Of a DNA stretch of 28,793 nucleotides, positions 1 through 10,035 are shown piece after piece. The translations under genes were made by a program, and so were the position numbers. The stretch is taken from positions 111,313 through 140,105 of the forward strand of contig NW_014577548.1 of NCBI RefSeq assembly GCF_000485595.1, written 5' to 3'. Each line of letters starts with the position of its first letter. The first letter of the stretch is position 1. The stretch is from Priapulus caudatus. Lineage: Eukaryota > Priapulida > Priapulimorpha > Priapulimorphida > Priapulidae. The notes under the pieces were generated by a model. That model had not been told where the DNA came from. It worked only from the letters and a program-made list of their open reading frames with translations, and made no database searches.

Positions 1-2
1 AA

Positions 3-2373
3 CGCGCAAAGGGTGTTCGACAGATGAGCTTAGCTGACGATCCTCCCAGTGAACGCGCCCTGGGCGTGTATTGGTTAGTAGACAGTGACTCGTTGGGGTT
101 TAATATCAAGCTGAAAGATCAACAACCTACAAGAAGAGGGATTCTCTCGACGGTCAGCTCAGTGTACGATCCATTGGGCATTGCTTCTCCATTTGTTCTT
201 ACCGCCAAGTCACTTCTTCAGGATTTATGCAAGCGTGGAATAGGTTGGGACGACATGATATGTGGAAAGGACTTACAGAAGTGGAATGACTGGCTGACAC
301 AGCTTCCAGAGTTGGAAAAGCTAACAGTAGACAGATGTTACAAGCCTGTTGACTTCGGAAAGATTGTATCATGCCAGCTCCACTGGAAAGATTCACTGTA
401 CATTTCTGTTCGGGAAAGCCAGAGTAGCCCCTCTGAAAGCTATAACGATACCTCGAATGGAACTTACTGCAGCTACTAGAGCTGTGAGACTGTGCAAGAT
501 AATTTCGGAGGAACTGAACTATCACATTGATAAGACGTTCTATTGGACGGACAGTATGTCCGTGTTGAGGTACATTGCGAACGAGAACATTCGGTTTCAT
601 ACCTTCGTAGCAAATCGCCTGGCCATTATACATGAAGCCACCAGTGTAGATCAGTGGAAGTACGTGAATACTAAGTTGAATCCGGCAGATGTTGCTTCAA
701 GAGGAGTGACAGTGACAAACTTCCTCAAGAATCGTCAGTGGTTGAATGGCCCAGACTATCTGTGGAAGCCGGAACAGGAATGGCCTCGAGTTGAAGGAGA
801 CACGGCCATCCTAGAAGGTGATGTAGAGGTAAAAAGGCCTGTGAACACTGCAGTGATTACACGATTGGACGATCCACTAGAGAGGCTGATCGACAACTGC
901 TCTAGCTGGACAAAGCTCAAAAGAGTAACAGGATGGTTGCTAACAGCTAGTGACAACATGCGGAAAAAGACACAGAAGTCTACGTTCCTGACTACTGATG
1001 TGTTGCATAGGGCAGAGAGGATTCTGATTCGCTATGTTCAGCGTAGACACTTTGAAGGGGAGATTGGACAACTACGGACCACTCAGGAACAGACACCAAC
1101 GCTGAAAAGATCATCAAAGTTGTACAAGCTAGACCCCTTTGTGAAGGACGGTTTGTTGCGCGTAGGAGGTCGCTTAGAAAGAGCTGATCTCCCATATGAA
1201 GCAAAGCACCCTATTGTGTTACCCAAGGACTCCGCAGTCTCTAAATTGATAATAGAGGACATACATAGGTCAGTTGGACATTTGGGTAAGAACACCATCC
1301 TGGCAGTTCTTAGACAGAAATATTGGATGCTGGGCGCCAGTGTAATGATCAAAGGACTGGTTTCGCGTTGTGTGACGTGTCGAAAGTATCAAGCTCCACG
1401 TGTTGAACAGAAAATGGCAGGTTTGCCTAAGGAAAGACTCATTCCCGATGAAGCGCCCTTCACAAGGGTAGGAATGGACTTCTTCGGACCATTCGAGATT
1501 AAGCGTGGTAGGAGCTCTCTGAAGAGGTATGGAGTGATCTTTACCTGTTTAACGGTTCGAGCCATCCATCTTGAAGTGGCGTTTTCGATGGATACAGATT
1601 CTTGTGTGGATGCTATTCGGCGGTTCATTGCGCGCCGAGGTCGACCGAAATTTATCAGATCAGACAATGGGACGAATCTTGTTGGGGCAGAGAGAGAGTT
1701 GCGCGAAGAGATTCAAAGGTGGAACTTTGACCAGGTCCACCGATTCATGTCGCAGAGAAACATACAGTGGGAATTCAATCCTCCAGCCGCCTCGCACTTT
1801 GGAGGAGTCTGGGAGAGACTCATTCGTTCAGTGAGGAAGGTATTGTACTCGCTGATGCACGAACAGGTGATTCGATTGGATGATGAGGGTCTCCATACAC
1901 TGTTTTGTGAGGTGGAAGCCATACTGAACGGGCGTCCTCTCACCGAGGTATCCGACAGTGTTAATGACCTTGAGGTGCTTACACCCAATCATCTCCTGTT
2001 GCTAGGCCCCGGTGAATATTTGCCTCCAGGAACCTTCCGCAAGACTGACAATTACACAAGAAGGCGGTGGCGTCAAGTGCAGCACTTGGCGGACACATTT
2101 TGGAGTCGTTGGATCAAAGAGTATTTGCCTTTACTTCAATCCAGACAGAAATGGGTGAAGCCCATTCAGAATTTGAAAGTTGGAGACATAGTTCTAGTGG
2201 TGGATAGTTCCCCAAGAAACTCGTGGAATTTAGGTCGAATCATTGAAGTCACAAAGGACAAAGATAACTTTGTTAGGGTCGTTAAAGTGAAAACTGCCTC
2301 ATCAGTGCTGGTGCGTCCAGTCGCCAAGTTGTGTCTTATCCTAGAGGCGGAAATGGACAATGTAGGGGGATAG
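3..2373 (+). pseudogene. pol: BEL/Pao pol polyprotein (C-terminal two thirds), frameshifted
   Basis: Pol makes reverse transcriptase, RNase H and integrase for element replication. The first frame (from base 3 to 479) carries the Pao-type segment with TRRGILSTVSSVYDPLGIAS. The second frame (to the stop at 2373) resumes with GKIHCTFLFGKARVAPLKA, RNase H-like TDSMSVLRY, a zinc-binding HRSVGH..CVTC module, and an integrase core whose acidic residues appear in VGMDFFGP, RSDNGTN and GGVWERLIR. It ends in a DUF5641-like tail (VGDIVLVVDSSPRNSWNLGRI). The frame change falls near 380, at the junction SCQLH/STGKIHC. Related Pao proteins have about 20 more residues there, so a small deletion with frameshift is likely (family knowledge, not aligned). 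The remaining ~660-codon frame is otherwise open, so the copy is young. The N-terminus (protease, most of RT) is outside the window. Confidence 0.88.
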
Positions 2374-2444
2374 AACCCATCTGATCAGTCATTGAGAAAT
2401 GTTTGTCCTGATGATTGTGGAGTAATTGTGATTTGTTAGATCCC

Positions 2445-2460
2445 AATTAAGGGGCCGGTA
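2445..2460 (+). other. Putative polypurine tract next to 3' LTR
   Basis: AATTAAGGGGCCGG lies immediately upstream of the LTR start TGTAACAG and is repeated in the same place before the second LTR (6161-6176). Position fits a plus-strand primer site; the purine run itself is short, so the call is positional. Confidence 0.35.
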
Positions 2461-2691
2461 TGTAACAGCCAAACATTGCAGGACAGGAGGGAACTATTGT
2501 TTTATTGCTCTTTTGTTTCTTGCGGCTGATAAGTGAGCGCGGAAGCGACATATTGAATTTCGATAAGATGTGTAGACCTTTCGTTGTCACGATATTTCTC
2601 CTTTAAGATACTTTTGGTCAAACAATTCGTTTATAATGTAATGGCGTTCTTATATGTCGACGTTCTTTATTTCTTTTACTACGCCATTACA
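2461..2691 (+). repeat. BEL/Pao LTR, copy 1 (shared between two elements)
   Basis: A 231-bp LTR bounded by TGTAAC..TTACA. It matches 6177-6417 (241 bp) almost base for base. The main differences are an 8-base segment (TTAGATGT) and two single bases present only in copy 2. Pol ends upstream and gag begins downstream, so it acts as 3' LTR for one copy and 5' LTR for the next. Confidence 0.85.
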
Positions 2692-2705
2692 TTATAAACG
2701 AATTG
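2623..2705. repeat. Perfect 25-bp hairpin across the LTR 3' end
   Basis: Bases 2623-2647 and 2681-2705 are exact reverse complements with a 33-base loop. Only the inner ~12 bp (TGTAATGGCGT / ACGCCATTACA) lie inside the LTR on both sides. The extra arm TTATAAACGAATTG follows the LTR end and is absent after the second LTR. Confidence 0.85.
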
Positions 2706-2720
2706 ACCTGCAGTAACACT

Positions 2721-4361
2721 ATGAGTTTGATGGAAGAAGACATAGTGACCGGAGATAAAATGGATGACAGGGAGGATCAGATGAGAAAGAGCACAGACGG
2801 TGAAACCCGAGAATGTGCAGCACCCATAGGGGGAGACCCGGAACACCAGGATCCAGATGAGAGAACAGATTCCGTGGAAAGCGCTGGTGAGGGTATGGGC
2901 GACCAACCGAAACAAATGACCTCGGACGACATTGAAATTGAGAAACCCGAAGCGACCGTTCGAACGAGGATAAATACTGAGAAAGGACGAGCATACGAAC
3001 TAGATAGAGCGTATAAGGAAGTGAATGCAGAGTTCAGAAAGGTGAAACGTCTCTCGGAACGTGTTCTGGACTTAATTGCCCAGAATGCTTCTTTTCATGA
3101 AATCAAAGAAAATCACAGTGAATGGATGACAAGATTTGAAAGTTATTTGCATTCGCATGACTTTTATATCGACAAACTTACAACAGAGGAAGCTCTCGTA
3201 TACGAAGACGTGTTCGAAGGAAGAGACATCTATCTGACGAACTTCAAGACGTCTATTGATAAGTACTTCACAGGAAGACCAGATTCACGTGCGCAAAGTA
3301 TGACGGGGAAACGTGACACTGTAGAGAAGCAGGAACAGACTGAAGGAGGAGCAAAAGAAGGCAGAGCTTGAGACGAGAAGGTTAGCCCTGCAGAAGAAGA
3401 AACAGCTCGAACTTGCTAAGCTGTCACTCAAACTGGAGGAAGAGGACTTAAAGCTTAGTACAGCTATTGCTGTGGCAGATGCCAGGACCAGGGTGTTAGA
3501 TAGATTTGAACAGTGTGACTCAGAATTGGGACTTGACAGTTTGGTGAAGGGTGTGCCAGGAATTAATCCTGAAGCACAGGTGTTTGAACCAGCTAATGGT
3601 GAACGGTTTGCTCATGATGTTAGTGCTGTTAAGGCCAATGTGCATTCTGAAGTACGTGAGAGAGTGTGTGAGTCAGAGAATGTGCATGCTATGCATGATT
3701 TGCCTACTACTGTTAACAATGTAATACCCACAGGTCTGGTACAGCATTCGTTGGTTGCCAATGATGTTAGAGGTGACAGGGTAGATATGTCACAGTCAGG
3801 TATGTCGGCAGTACATGTAAGTACAGACAAGTCGGGAGTCGAAGGTAGTGTGCATGATCAGTCAGCTCGTGAAAATCTGCACTTTGAAAAGCATAAGGCT
3901 GTAAGTAATGCTCCATTTGGTATGAAAGTCGTTACAGGTACGTCTAGCACTTCAGAGGAAGCCATTCAGTCTGTAGTTCGCCACCTCCGTAAGCCTGTTC
4001 CAGACATTAGGAAGTTCGGTGGCAATTCCATGGAGTATAGGAAATTCGTGCGTCAATTTCACGCCAAGATTGTAGTAAATACAGACGACGAAGACGAGAA
4101 AATGAATTATTTGGAGCAATTCACGTATGGAGAAGCCTACAGAGTGGTGTCAGGTTTCAGTCATCTAAGAGGAGAACAAGCCTATGCAGCTGCCACCAGA
4201 CAATTAGAGGAACGATATGGTGACGATGAGGTGATTGCTACTGCCTTTATCAAGAAGGCACTAGACTGGCCGACTCTGCGAGCAGGCGACAACAAATCGC
4301 TAGACGAATTCGCTTTATTCTTAGTGGAGTGTGAGAATGCTGCAGAGAGCATGGGATCATG
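2721..4361 (+). pseudogene. gag: BEL/Pao gag, frameshifted and 3'-truncated
   Basis: Gag forms the retrotransposon particle. The start is the ATG at 2721, about 30 bases after the LTR (the upstream TTG is not needed). Frame 1 runs to 3371: an acidic N-terminus, then a helical, charged segment (AYKEVNAEFRKVKRLSERVL). Frame 2 takes over just before that stop with a lysine/glutamate-rich coiled-coil-like stretch, so a single-base insertion near 3340-3350 is likely. The frame 2 C-terminus contains a DUF1759-type Gag domain (VPDIRKFGGNSMEYRKFVRQ...YAAATRQLEERYGDD). The frame ends at 4365 because a dispersed repeat starts near 4362, cutting the gag domain short. No zinc-knuckle or protease remains. 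Confidence 0.82.
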
Positions 4362-4537
4362 TTGATTCGACTAAAAACGAAACTAGGGCAGTAGATTAAA
4401 GGGCACCGACGGCAATTACACAAAAGGGCAAGGCAGGTGACTGCCGTCGGTCGGGTTGGATTTTCAGGGGCAGTACGGCAATTGATAGGGGCACCGACGG
4501 CAATTGCCGTCGGTGCCGTCGGTTAATTCGAGCCCTG
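4362..4537 (+). repeat. Dispersed repeat, copy 1 (CCGACGGCAATT family)
   Basis: This segment, rich in CCGTCGGT/ACCGACGG motifs, is present in inverted orientation at 19716-19904. Shared landmarks are ACTAAAAACGAAACTAGGGC at one end and TTAATTCGAGCCCTG at the other. It begins exactly where the gag reading frame breaks. It contains its own short palindromes (GGCACCGACGGCAATTGCCG). Confidence 0.75.
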
Positions 4538-4955
4538 CACAGACGGCAGCAGTTCGGATTTCAGGCTTTCCAGCAGTCCTTGACAACATTTTAGGGCTAA
4601 TTTTAGGGAGAAATTAAGGTTTTTTAGGGCTATTTTAGGAATTTTTAGGGATGAATCGAAACATTTTAGGAATAAAATAAGTCACTTACCTTTCATAAAC
4701 ATCAACGTGTTAACTTACAGATACAGTTCTATGTGGTATGTGTCCAGTCTACCAGCTATTCCTATCCTCCAAGTCCTCATGTTTCATGCAAATTAGGCAT
4801 GTCTTGTACATACCTTGTACTGAAGCTTAGGAATCACTGGTAGACTGAGAGTCACAATACTTACTCTGTATAAAGATAACTAGAAAACATCCATTAGCAG
4901 GGTCTCCAACCCTGTGAACTCTAAATGCGGAATGTTCCCGCGGTGATCAGTAACT

Positions 4956-5085
4956 AGTGGCGTATTCAGAAATTGATAAGAGGGCGAAATGTACCTTGGC
5001 TGCCGCAGGCAGGCCCGCGTGCCGTACATGCCAGTGCTAGAGGGGTCTGGGGGCATGCCCCCCCAGAAAATTTTGAAATATTTAA
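4956..5085. repeat. GTGGCG..CCCCCC..AAAATTTTGAAA-type short element
   Basis: AGTGGCGTATTCAG at the left, then a G-run/C-run hairpin (TCTGGGGGCATGCCCCCCCAG), then AAAATTTTGAAATATTT. The same signature recurs in copy B (13558-13695) and, more loosely, at 17841-17875 and 18046-18128. Similar short elements are common in marine invertebrate genomes (recollection, not searched). Confidence 0.5.
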
Positions 5086-5817
5086 GCCATTTTCCTGCAA
5101 TTGAGGCATACTGTGGGCCATATTCTCATGTCTGATAACACTATCTCAACCCTAGACTCAACCCTACAACCCTTGTCTAATTAGCAGACAAACTACGCGA
5201 CACCTTGCAGACAGCGCCTGTCTGACTAGGCTGTTCCATTTACCGTAGACATGCCAGATACAAAATGCCTAAAAAAAAACAATGTGTCCAAGCGAAAAAT
5301 GCGAACAATCAGTGCAAATTCTGTACAATGCAACTGAAATGATGAATATAACCTTGCCGCTGCAGAATGCGGAAATTTAGCCTAGAAATGGTAATGATTC
5401 TGCAGAATGAGGAATGGTTGGAGACCCTGCATTACACATAATTACAAACCAAAAGTTCATCATCTCATCACCAAAAACTCACATTTTTTTAGGAATTTGA
5501 ATGCAATTTTAGCCCTTTTTTAGGAATTGCATACATTTTTAAAGTTTTTTTAGGAATTTCAAGGCGAGCTCAAAATTTTAGGAATTTTTAGGAATTTTAG
5601 GACCGCTGGAAAGCCTGGGATTTGGATAAAGTCTAATACAAGAGCTTCGGGAGAAAGACACTGAAAACTTTTAGAAGGTTAATTCACACGTTTTAACTGA
5701 GCCAATTTTGACAAGCCAGATGAGACGGGATACTAGAGAAGCGTTGCCGAAAAGAGATGTTGATCCGAAGCGCTTAAGCGCAGATCTTGCGCGGGAACGT
5801 CCTACGACAGTATGCAG

Positions 5818-5882
5818 CGCTGGCAGCTATGGATCCGTGCGCCGAATGAATTGGCCGGCGCACGGATACATAGCTGCCAGCG
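5818..5882. repeat. 27-bp hairpin at the right end of copy A
   Basis: Bases 5818-5844 and 5856-5882 are reverse complements with one mismatch and an 11-base loop (AATGAATTGGC). In copy B the same place (about 14487-14565) keeps the left arm start but the right arm is scrambled by insertions. Confidence 0.85.
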
Positions 5883-5898
5883 AACAGTCCGCAATTTA

Positions 5899-6089
5899 GA
5901 GACATAGTTCTAGTGGTGGATAGTTCCCCAAGAAACTCGTGGAATTTAGGTCGAATCATTGAAGTCACAAAGGACAAAGATAACTTTGTTAGGGTCGTTA
6001 AAGTGAAAACTGCCTCATCAGTGCTGGTGCGTCCAGTCGCCAAGTTGTGTCTTATCCTAGAGGCGGAAATGGACAATGTAGGGGAATAG
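5899..6089 (+). pseudogene. BEL/Pao pol C-terminal remnant
   Basis: Nearly identical to 2183-2373, encoding only the last ~60 residues (DUF5641-like tail) up to the stop at 6087-6089. Differences are confined to a few bases near the stop. It joins directly to the 1.36-kb element with GAGACATAG shared at the join. Confidence 0.85.
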
Positions 6090-6176
6090 AACTCATCTGA
6101 TCAGTCATTGAGAAATGTTTGTCCTGATGATTGTGGAGTAATTGTGATTTGTTAGATCCCAATTAAGGGGCCGGTA

Positions 6177-6417
6177 TGTAATAGCCAAACATTGCATTAG
6201 ATGTGGACAGGAGAAAACTATTGTTTTATTGCTCTTTTGTTTCTTGCGGCTGATAAGTGAGCGCGGGAAGCGGACATATTGAATTTCGATAAGATGTGTA
6301 GACCTTTCGTTGTCACGATATTTCTCCTTTAAGATACTTTTGGTCAAACAATTCGTTTATAATGTAATGGCGTTCTTATATGTCGACGTTCTTTATTTCT
6401 TTTACTACGCCATTACA
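6177..6417 (+). repeat. BEL/Pao LTR, copy 2 (3' LTR)
   Basis: A 241-bp LTR (TGTAATAG..CCATTACA), near-identical to 2461-2691. Beyond its end the sequence changes to a minus-strand transposon ORF, whose last codons are supplied by the LTR. Confidence 0.85.
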
Positions 6418-7051
6418 GTTGGAATGATGGACTGTAGTTTGCAGAGGTTATCACACCGTCGAGTCGGCAGAATGTCATTTCGTTCTGGCCAACTGAACCG
6501 GTTGGTTCCATGAGGATGCATGTACTTGATGGTCACATGAGTTGGAGTAATTGGTAGCATCACTACTCCAATGTATAAATCCTCATCGTATATAGCTGCC
6601 ACATACTCTCCCACTTGATAATTTGCAGTGATCATGTTTTCAGATGAACCTGCCGATTCTGCAGTCCCTGATGAAGCTGCCTGTGGTGAAACTGGGGATC
6701 TCTCTGATGTCACTTCTGTTCCTTGTTTGTTCTTTTTTGCTGTTGCTTTTATTTTATTTTGTTCCATTTTCCTTTTCTGTGAGTGCTTTTTTCTCTTTTG
6801 TTACTTCTCGATTCTTCTGCAGCTGCTCTTTCTTACTTTGTGCCAGTTGTTTTTTCTCTTTTATTTCTGCTTTCCTTTTCTGTTTTTCTTTTTCTTCTGT
6901 TTGTAGCCTGACAACCACTTCATCTTCTGTTAGGAATTCCCCAAATGATCTTCTCACAGCTTTGCCCCTTTTTTAGAATTACCTGGTGTTTGTCTTTTCT
7001 GAAGCGAGTTTAGAACAGCAAACTTCATTGCTCGCTTTGAAACATCAGACC
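6405..7051 (-). pseudogene. C-terminal part of a DNA-transposon-type protein, truncated by the LTR
   Basis: Read on the minus strand from 7051. A segment with SKRAMKFAVLNSLQKRQTP runs to about 6965, then a one-base excess in an A6G4 run shifts frame. The next part (from 6957) has SFGEFLTEDEVVVRLQ followed by a Lys/Glu-rich coiled coil, and a second shift near 6760 leads to a C-terminal module with YQVGEYVAAIYDEDLYIGVV, KYMHPHGTNRFSWPE and a C-x-L ending. The lysine-rich tail plus VGEYVA-type module resembles C-termini of transposase-like proteins in invertebrates, perhaps Tigger/jerky-like; the family is uncertain. The last four codons (VMA stop) come from the LTR, so the original C-terminus is lost. 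An AG acceptor-like site (TTATAACTTAG) sits just before 7051, so this could be a final exon. Confidence 0.5.
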
Positions 7052-7827
7052 TAAGTTATAATTTGGATCTAACTGAAATAACCCTTATTATTATCATGTG
7101 AACTATAGAGATCCGGTGAAATTATTCAATCATACGTCACAATAAAATTTGCAACCAATTTTAAATGAACTTTAATCTAGTTGATCAAACCTGAATAACA
7201 AAATATAAGAAATACATTGATTAATATATGTGGTAAGCTTCTAATAGCTAATACTTACTCACACACACAAAATATATAGCTGTATGAAGTTCTAATATTG
7301 AGGTTTGATAAATGAGGCTGAAATAGAGTTTGGTGTTAAAGATGGTACTGGGCGTTTTTACCCCGAGGCCCTTGATTTTGCCCGGGGTAAAAACGCCCAC
7401 TCAAAAAAATATTATTAAGCAAATATTAAAATTGATTTTAATATTTTAATCACAGCTAACTTTCACAGTTAATAACTTTTGAACACAGGAGTCCAACGGA
7501 CTGGACTGTCCCTGCCCTCAAAAAGAGGGAGTCTGAGGTTCAAAATTTAAGATATTAACATTAACGCATGTGCTTATTTTTAAGATTCATGCGGTTGCAC
7601 GCCTGTCAAATTTTCTTTGGACATTAGCTGAAAAAATACGGTAATTCCACGAGGCCGTGCTCCGGAACGAACTAGTTAGTATGGCAGAATTTTCAGGGAG
7701 TCACACGGACTCCTGCATATGTCAAATCAGGGAGTCCGACAGTAAATCAGGGAGTATTTGACTCCGGACTCCAGTTAATTTTGCACCCTGTTTATAATTA
7801 TGTAATTAACCCTTGTTAATATATATC
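7052..7827. other. AT-rich spacer with hairpin and GGAGTC repeat remnants
   Basis: No credible ORF. It contains the hairpin at 7349-7399 and, at 7484-7780, several GGAGTCC/GGACTCC motifs (for example CAGGGAGTCACACGGACTCC) in opposing orientations that look like the remains of a small inverted-repeat element. Confidence 0.5.
7349..7399. repeat. Perfect 17-bp hairpin TGGGCGTTTTTACCCCG
   Basis: 7349-7365 and 7383-7399 are exact reverse complements with a 17-base loop. The core GGGCGTTTTTACCC occurs again at 10652-10667, on the far side of the hAT element. Confidence 0.9.
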
Positions 7828-7835
7828 AACTAAAG
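7828..7835. repeat. hAT target-site duplication, left
   Basis: AACTAAAG, identical to 10396-10403. Confidence 0.9.
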
Positions 7836-8036
7836 CAGTGGTACCCAACCTTTTGGACTCCCCGTACCCCTAATTTTTTTTACGTGATCTCCTGGTAGCC
7901 CTTCGCCCACCATAAGCAAAATGAAGAACCAACACTGATGTATTGTCATGAATATTTTGACATCATGTTTATGTTTTATTAATGCAGTCGCACAGCAAAT
8001 TTTTCCAAGCAAGCGCACTGTGCACTAAACGACAGT

Positions 8037-9772
8037 TCAATGAGAATACTGCTGCTGCATGGCAGAAACTAACTTTTTGAACCGCGGTTCAGTTTTTGAC
8101 AGACTGACTCTCATGTCTCTGCGGATGTCAAGGCGGTTACGGGCTTTTGTCTTGATTGTAATTACCATCGCTGAAAAGCCTGCTTCACACAGGTAGCTGG
8201 TTACAAATGTAACTAGAACGGAAATAGCTTCACGAGCCATAGCCGGGTAGGCCTCGCGTATCTGCTGACTGCACCAAAATTCAGTTACTGACGTTGTTTC
8301 TAGGAGGCGCTTCAGTGGCTGTTTAGGAATAATGTCGATGATGTCCTCTTTGAACACATTCTGATCATCAATAGAGGAGTCCAAATCGCAGAGGAACGGA
8401 TTTCGGATCCAGTTTCGGACAGCAGATTTCTCTTCGACGGGATCTTGAAAATATCCATCGAATGAATTGGCCAGACTTTCAAGGTGGCTACTGATTGATG
8501 AGGATACAGAATCTGATAGCTGTCCATCGTCCATTTCCTCCAAACAGCTGTAGTTTTTGTTTGAAGCTCGCTATCTTCTCTTGCGCGTCGATAAGTGTAA
8601 CTTGACGGCCTTAAAGCGAAGTATTGAGCTCATTGAGCAATGTTAATACGTCAGACATATAGGCCAGTGAGGTAATAAAGTCATTATCGCTTAATTTTTC
8701 ATGCAGCATATTACCTTTGTCGCGCAAAAACAATTCAATGTATTTTCAAAGTTCGTATACTCTTGTGAAGACACGTCCCCGGGATAACCATCGCACCTCG
8801 GTGTGATAGAGCAGAACTTCGTGCTCGCTCCCCATCTCTTTGCAAAGGGCTAGGAATAGTCTGTGGTTCGAAGCTCGACTACGTATGAAATTCACAACCG
8901 AGACTACGTTCGTCATAATGTCCTTGAAATCCTGTGGTAGACTTGGATGCAAGGGCATGGCGGTGTAAGACACAGTGGGTAACGGTTATGTCCGGTACCA
9001 ACCATTTGACCAACGCACAAATCCCGACTTATTGCCAAGCATCGCTGGCGCATCGCCAGTGCACATAGATCCCAGCTTATCCATTGGAATATTGTGCTTG
9101 TCCATGAATCTGGTAACCAGATCCAGAACATCCGTTGCTTTTGTGGTGGTGACGAGGGGTTCTCGAAAAAGAATTCTTCCTTTATGTCACATTCATGCAT
9201 ATATCGCACAAATACTAGCAACTGGCTACATTGAGCGCAGTCTGTAGACTCGTCCAATTGCATACTTATTTTGTACGAACTGGCTTTGATTTCTGAAACC
9301 ACCTGGTCGAGTATGTCGTTCGCTATGTCATCGATGCGGCGTTTGATGACATTATCCGACAGTGGGATGGTTTCAAGAGCTTTGCGATGCTGCTCGCCGC
9401 ACATGAGTTGGACCATTTCCAGGGCGCATGGCTTGATCAGTGTTTCCCCGATTGTGTGAGGTTTTTTCACTCGAAACGAAAAGACGCTTTAAGGGCCGGC
9501 TTTTGGGTTGGCACGAACCTGTGGCCCGTCGTTAGCTTACCGGCAGTCGCGAATCTTGCCTTCTTCTGACGAAACTGATCAGCCGAATCATTGACGCGAA
9601 GAGGGTGGTCGGTCTGGAGATGCGACTTCATTCCTGTCGGCTTCATATAATCATTACAAAATGTTTTTCCACACAAGAAACATTGTGGCTTCTCAACACC
9701 ATCACTGCCAGTTACACATGTAAATCCTAGCTTGACATAATCATCATTGTATTTACGCTTTTTAGGCGGCAT
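8037..9772 (-). pseudogene. hAT transposase, multiple frameshifts
   Basis: Transposase for cut-and-paste movement, starting at the minus-strand ATG 9772-9770 (MPPKKRKYNDDYVKLGFTC). In order: a BED-type zinc finger (CFLCG...HLQTDHP, about residues 30-58); a break near 9470; a second open segment with KKPHTIGETLIKPCALEMV and LDESTDCAQCSQLLVFVRY, which holds an acidic DDE-type residue; another break near 9140; HTEVRWLSRGRV near 8780; a damaged segment 8746-8543 still readable as coding; and a C-terminal hAT dimerisation region (REAYPAMAREAISVLV, TTYLCEAGFSAM-like, KTKARNRLD) ending at the stop near 8037. Domain order matches SCAND3/ZBED5/FAM200-like hAT proteins. At least four frame breaks or stops make it non-functional. 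Confidence 0.9.
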
Positions 9773-9921
9773 TGTGCTCCAAACTGAATGATAATCCGAG
9801 AGCGCTCAGTATTCAATCAGACCACTTAGATTGGTCCGTATCGAAGATAGGAAGACGCTTACCACATCCTCCGTGCGGTTCAATGAGGTTTCATATTATA
9901 ACCAGTGACTGTTAACAGTTT

Positions 9922-9953
9922 CACTTTAGTTTTAGTTTTAGTTTTAGTTTAGC
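9922..9953. repeat. Short (TTTTAG)n tract
   Basis: About four consecutive TTTTAG units inside the hAT element, upstream of the transposase start on its strand. Confidence 0.8.
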
Positions 9954-10035
9954 GGTGCCGAGCGAGGTTCGGCTGCTACTGCCCTGACGCACAGAGGGGT
10001 AACCCTACCGCGCTCCTGCTGCGGGGATGTATGTT

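Larger units (their letters stand above)
1..2691 (+). mobile_element. BEL/Pao LTR retrotransposon, 5' part outside the window
   Basis: The 3' portion of a BEL/Pao-class element: the end of pol followed by a purine-rich stretch and an LTR that starts TGTAACAG and ends CCATTACA. The gag and 5' LTR of this copy lie before base 1. The class is called from the pol domain order (Pao-type RT end and RNase H region, H2C2 zinc-binding, DDE integrase, C-terminal DUF5641-like domain). The LTR at 2461-2691 is followed directly by a BEL gag region, so the same LTR also serves as 5' LTR of a second copy. The last ~190 bases of pol and the LTR recur almost unchanged at 5899-6417, which suggests recent activity of the family. 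Confidence 0.88.
4538..5893. mobile_element. Non-autonomous repeat element, copy A
   Basis: A 1356-bp unit repeated at 13101-14574, sharing both end points (CACAGACGGCAGCAG at the left, CGAACAGTCCGCA at the right). Inside are inverted ends 4556-4580 and 5599-5623 (core CAGGCTTTCCAGCNGTCCT), both followed inward by runs of TTTTAGGAATTT. No ORF of interest is seen. A smaller GTGGCGTA..CCCCCCAGAAAATTTTGAAA element lies within it (4956-5085), so the unit is itself composite. Confidence 0.7.
2461..6417 (+). mobile_element. Second BEL/Pao element in tandem, internally replaced
   Basis: 5' LTR (2461-2691), gag (2721-4361), foreign repeats (4362-5898), the last ~190 bases of pol (5899-6089), spacer and 3' LTR (6177-6417). 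Everything between mid-gag and the pol tail is missing and replaced by other repeats, so this copy cannot be autonomous. Confidence 0.75.

Noticed and set aside
199-633. 144-codon minus-strand ORF over BEL pol
   Set aside because: Antisense shadow of the pol frame; no recognisable protein.
4538-5893. CRISPR-like or satellite array suggested by repeated TTTTAGGAATTT
   Set aside because: Short simple-sequence words without regular spacing or unique spacers, in a eukaryotic element.
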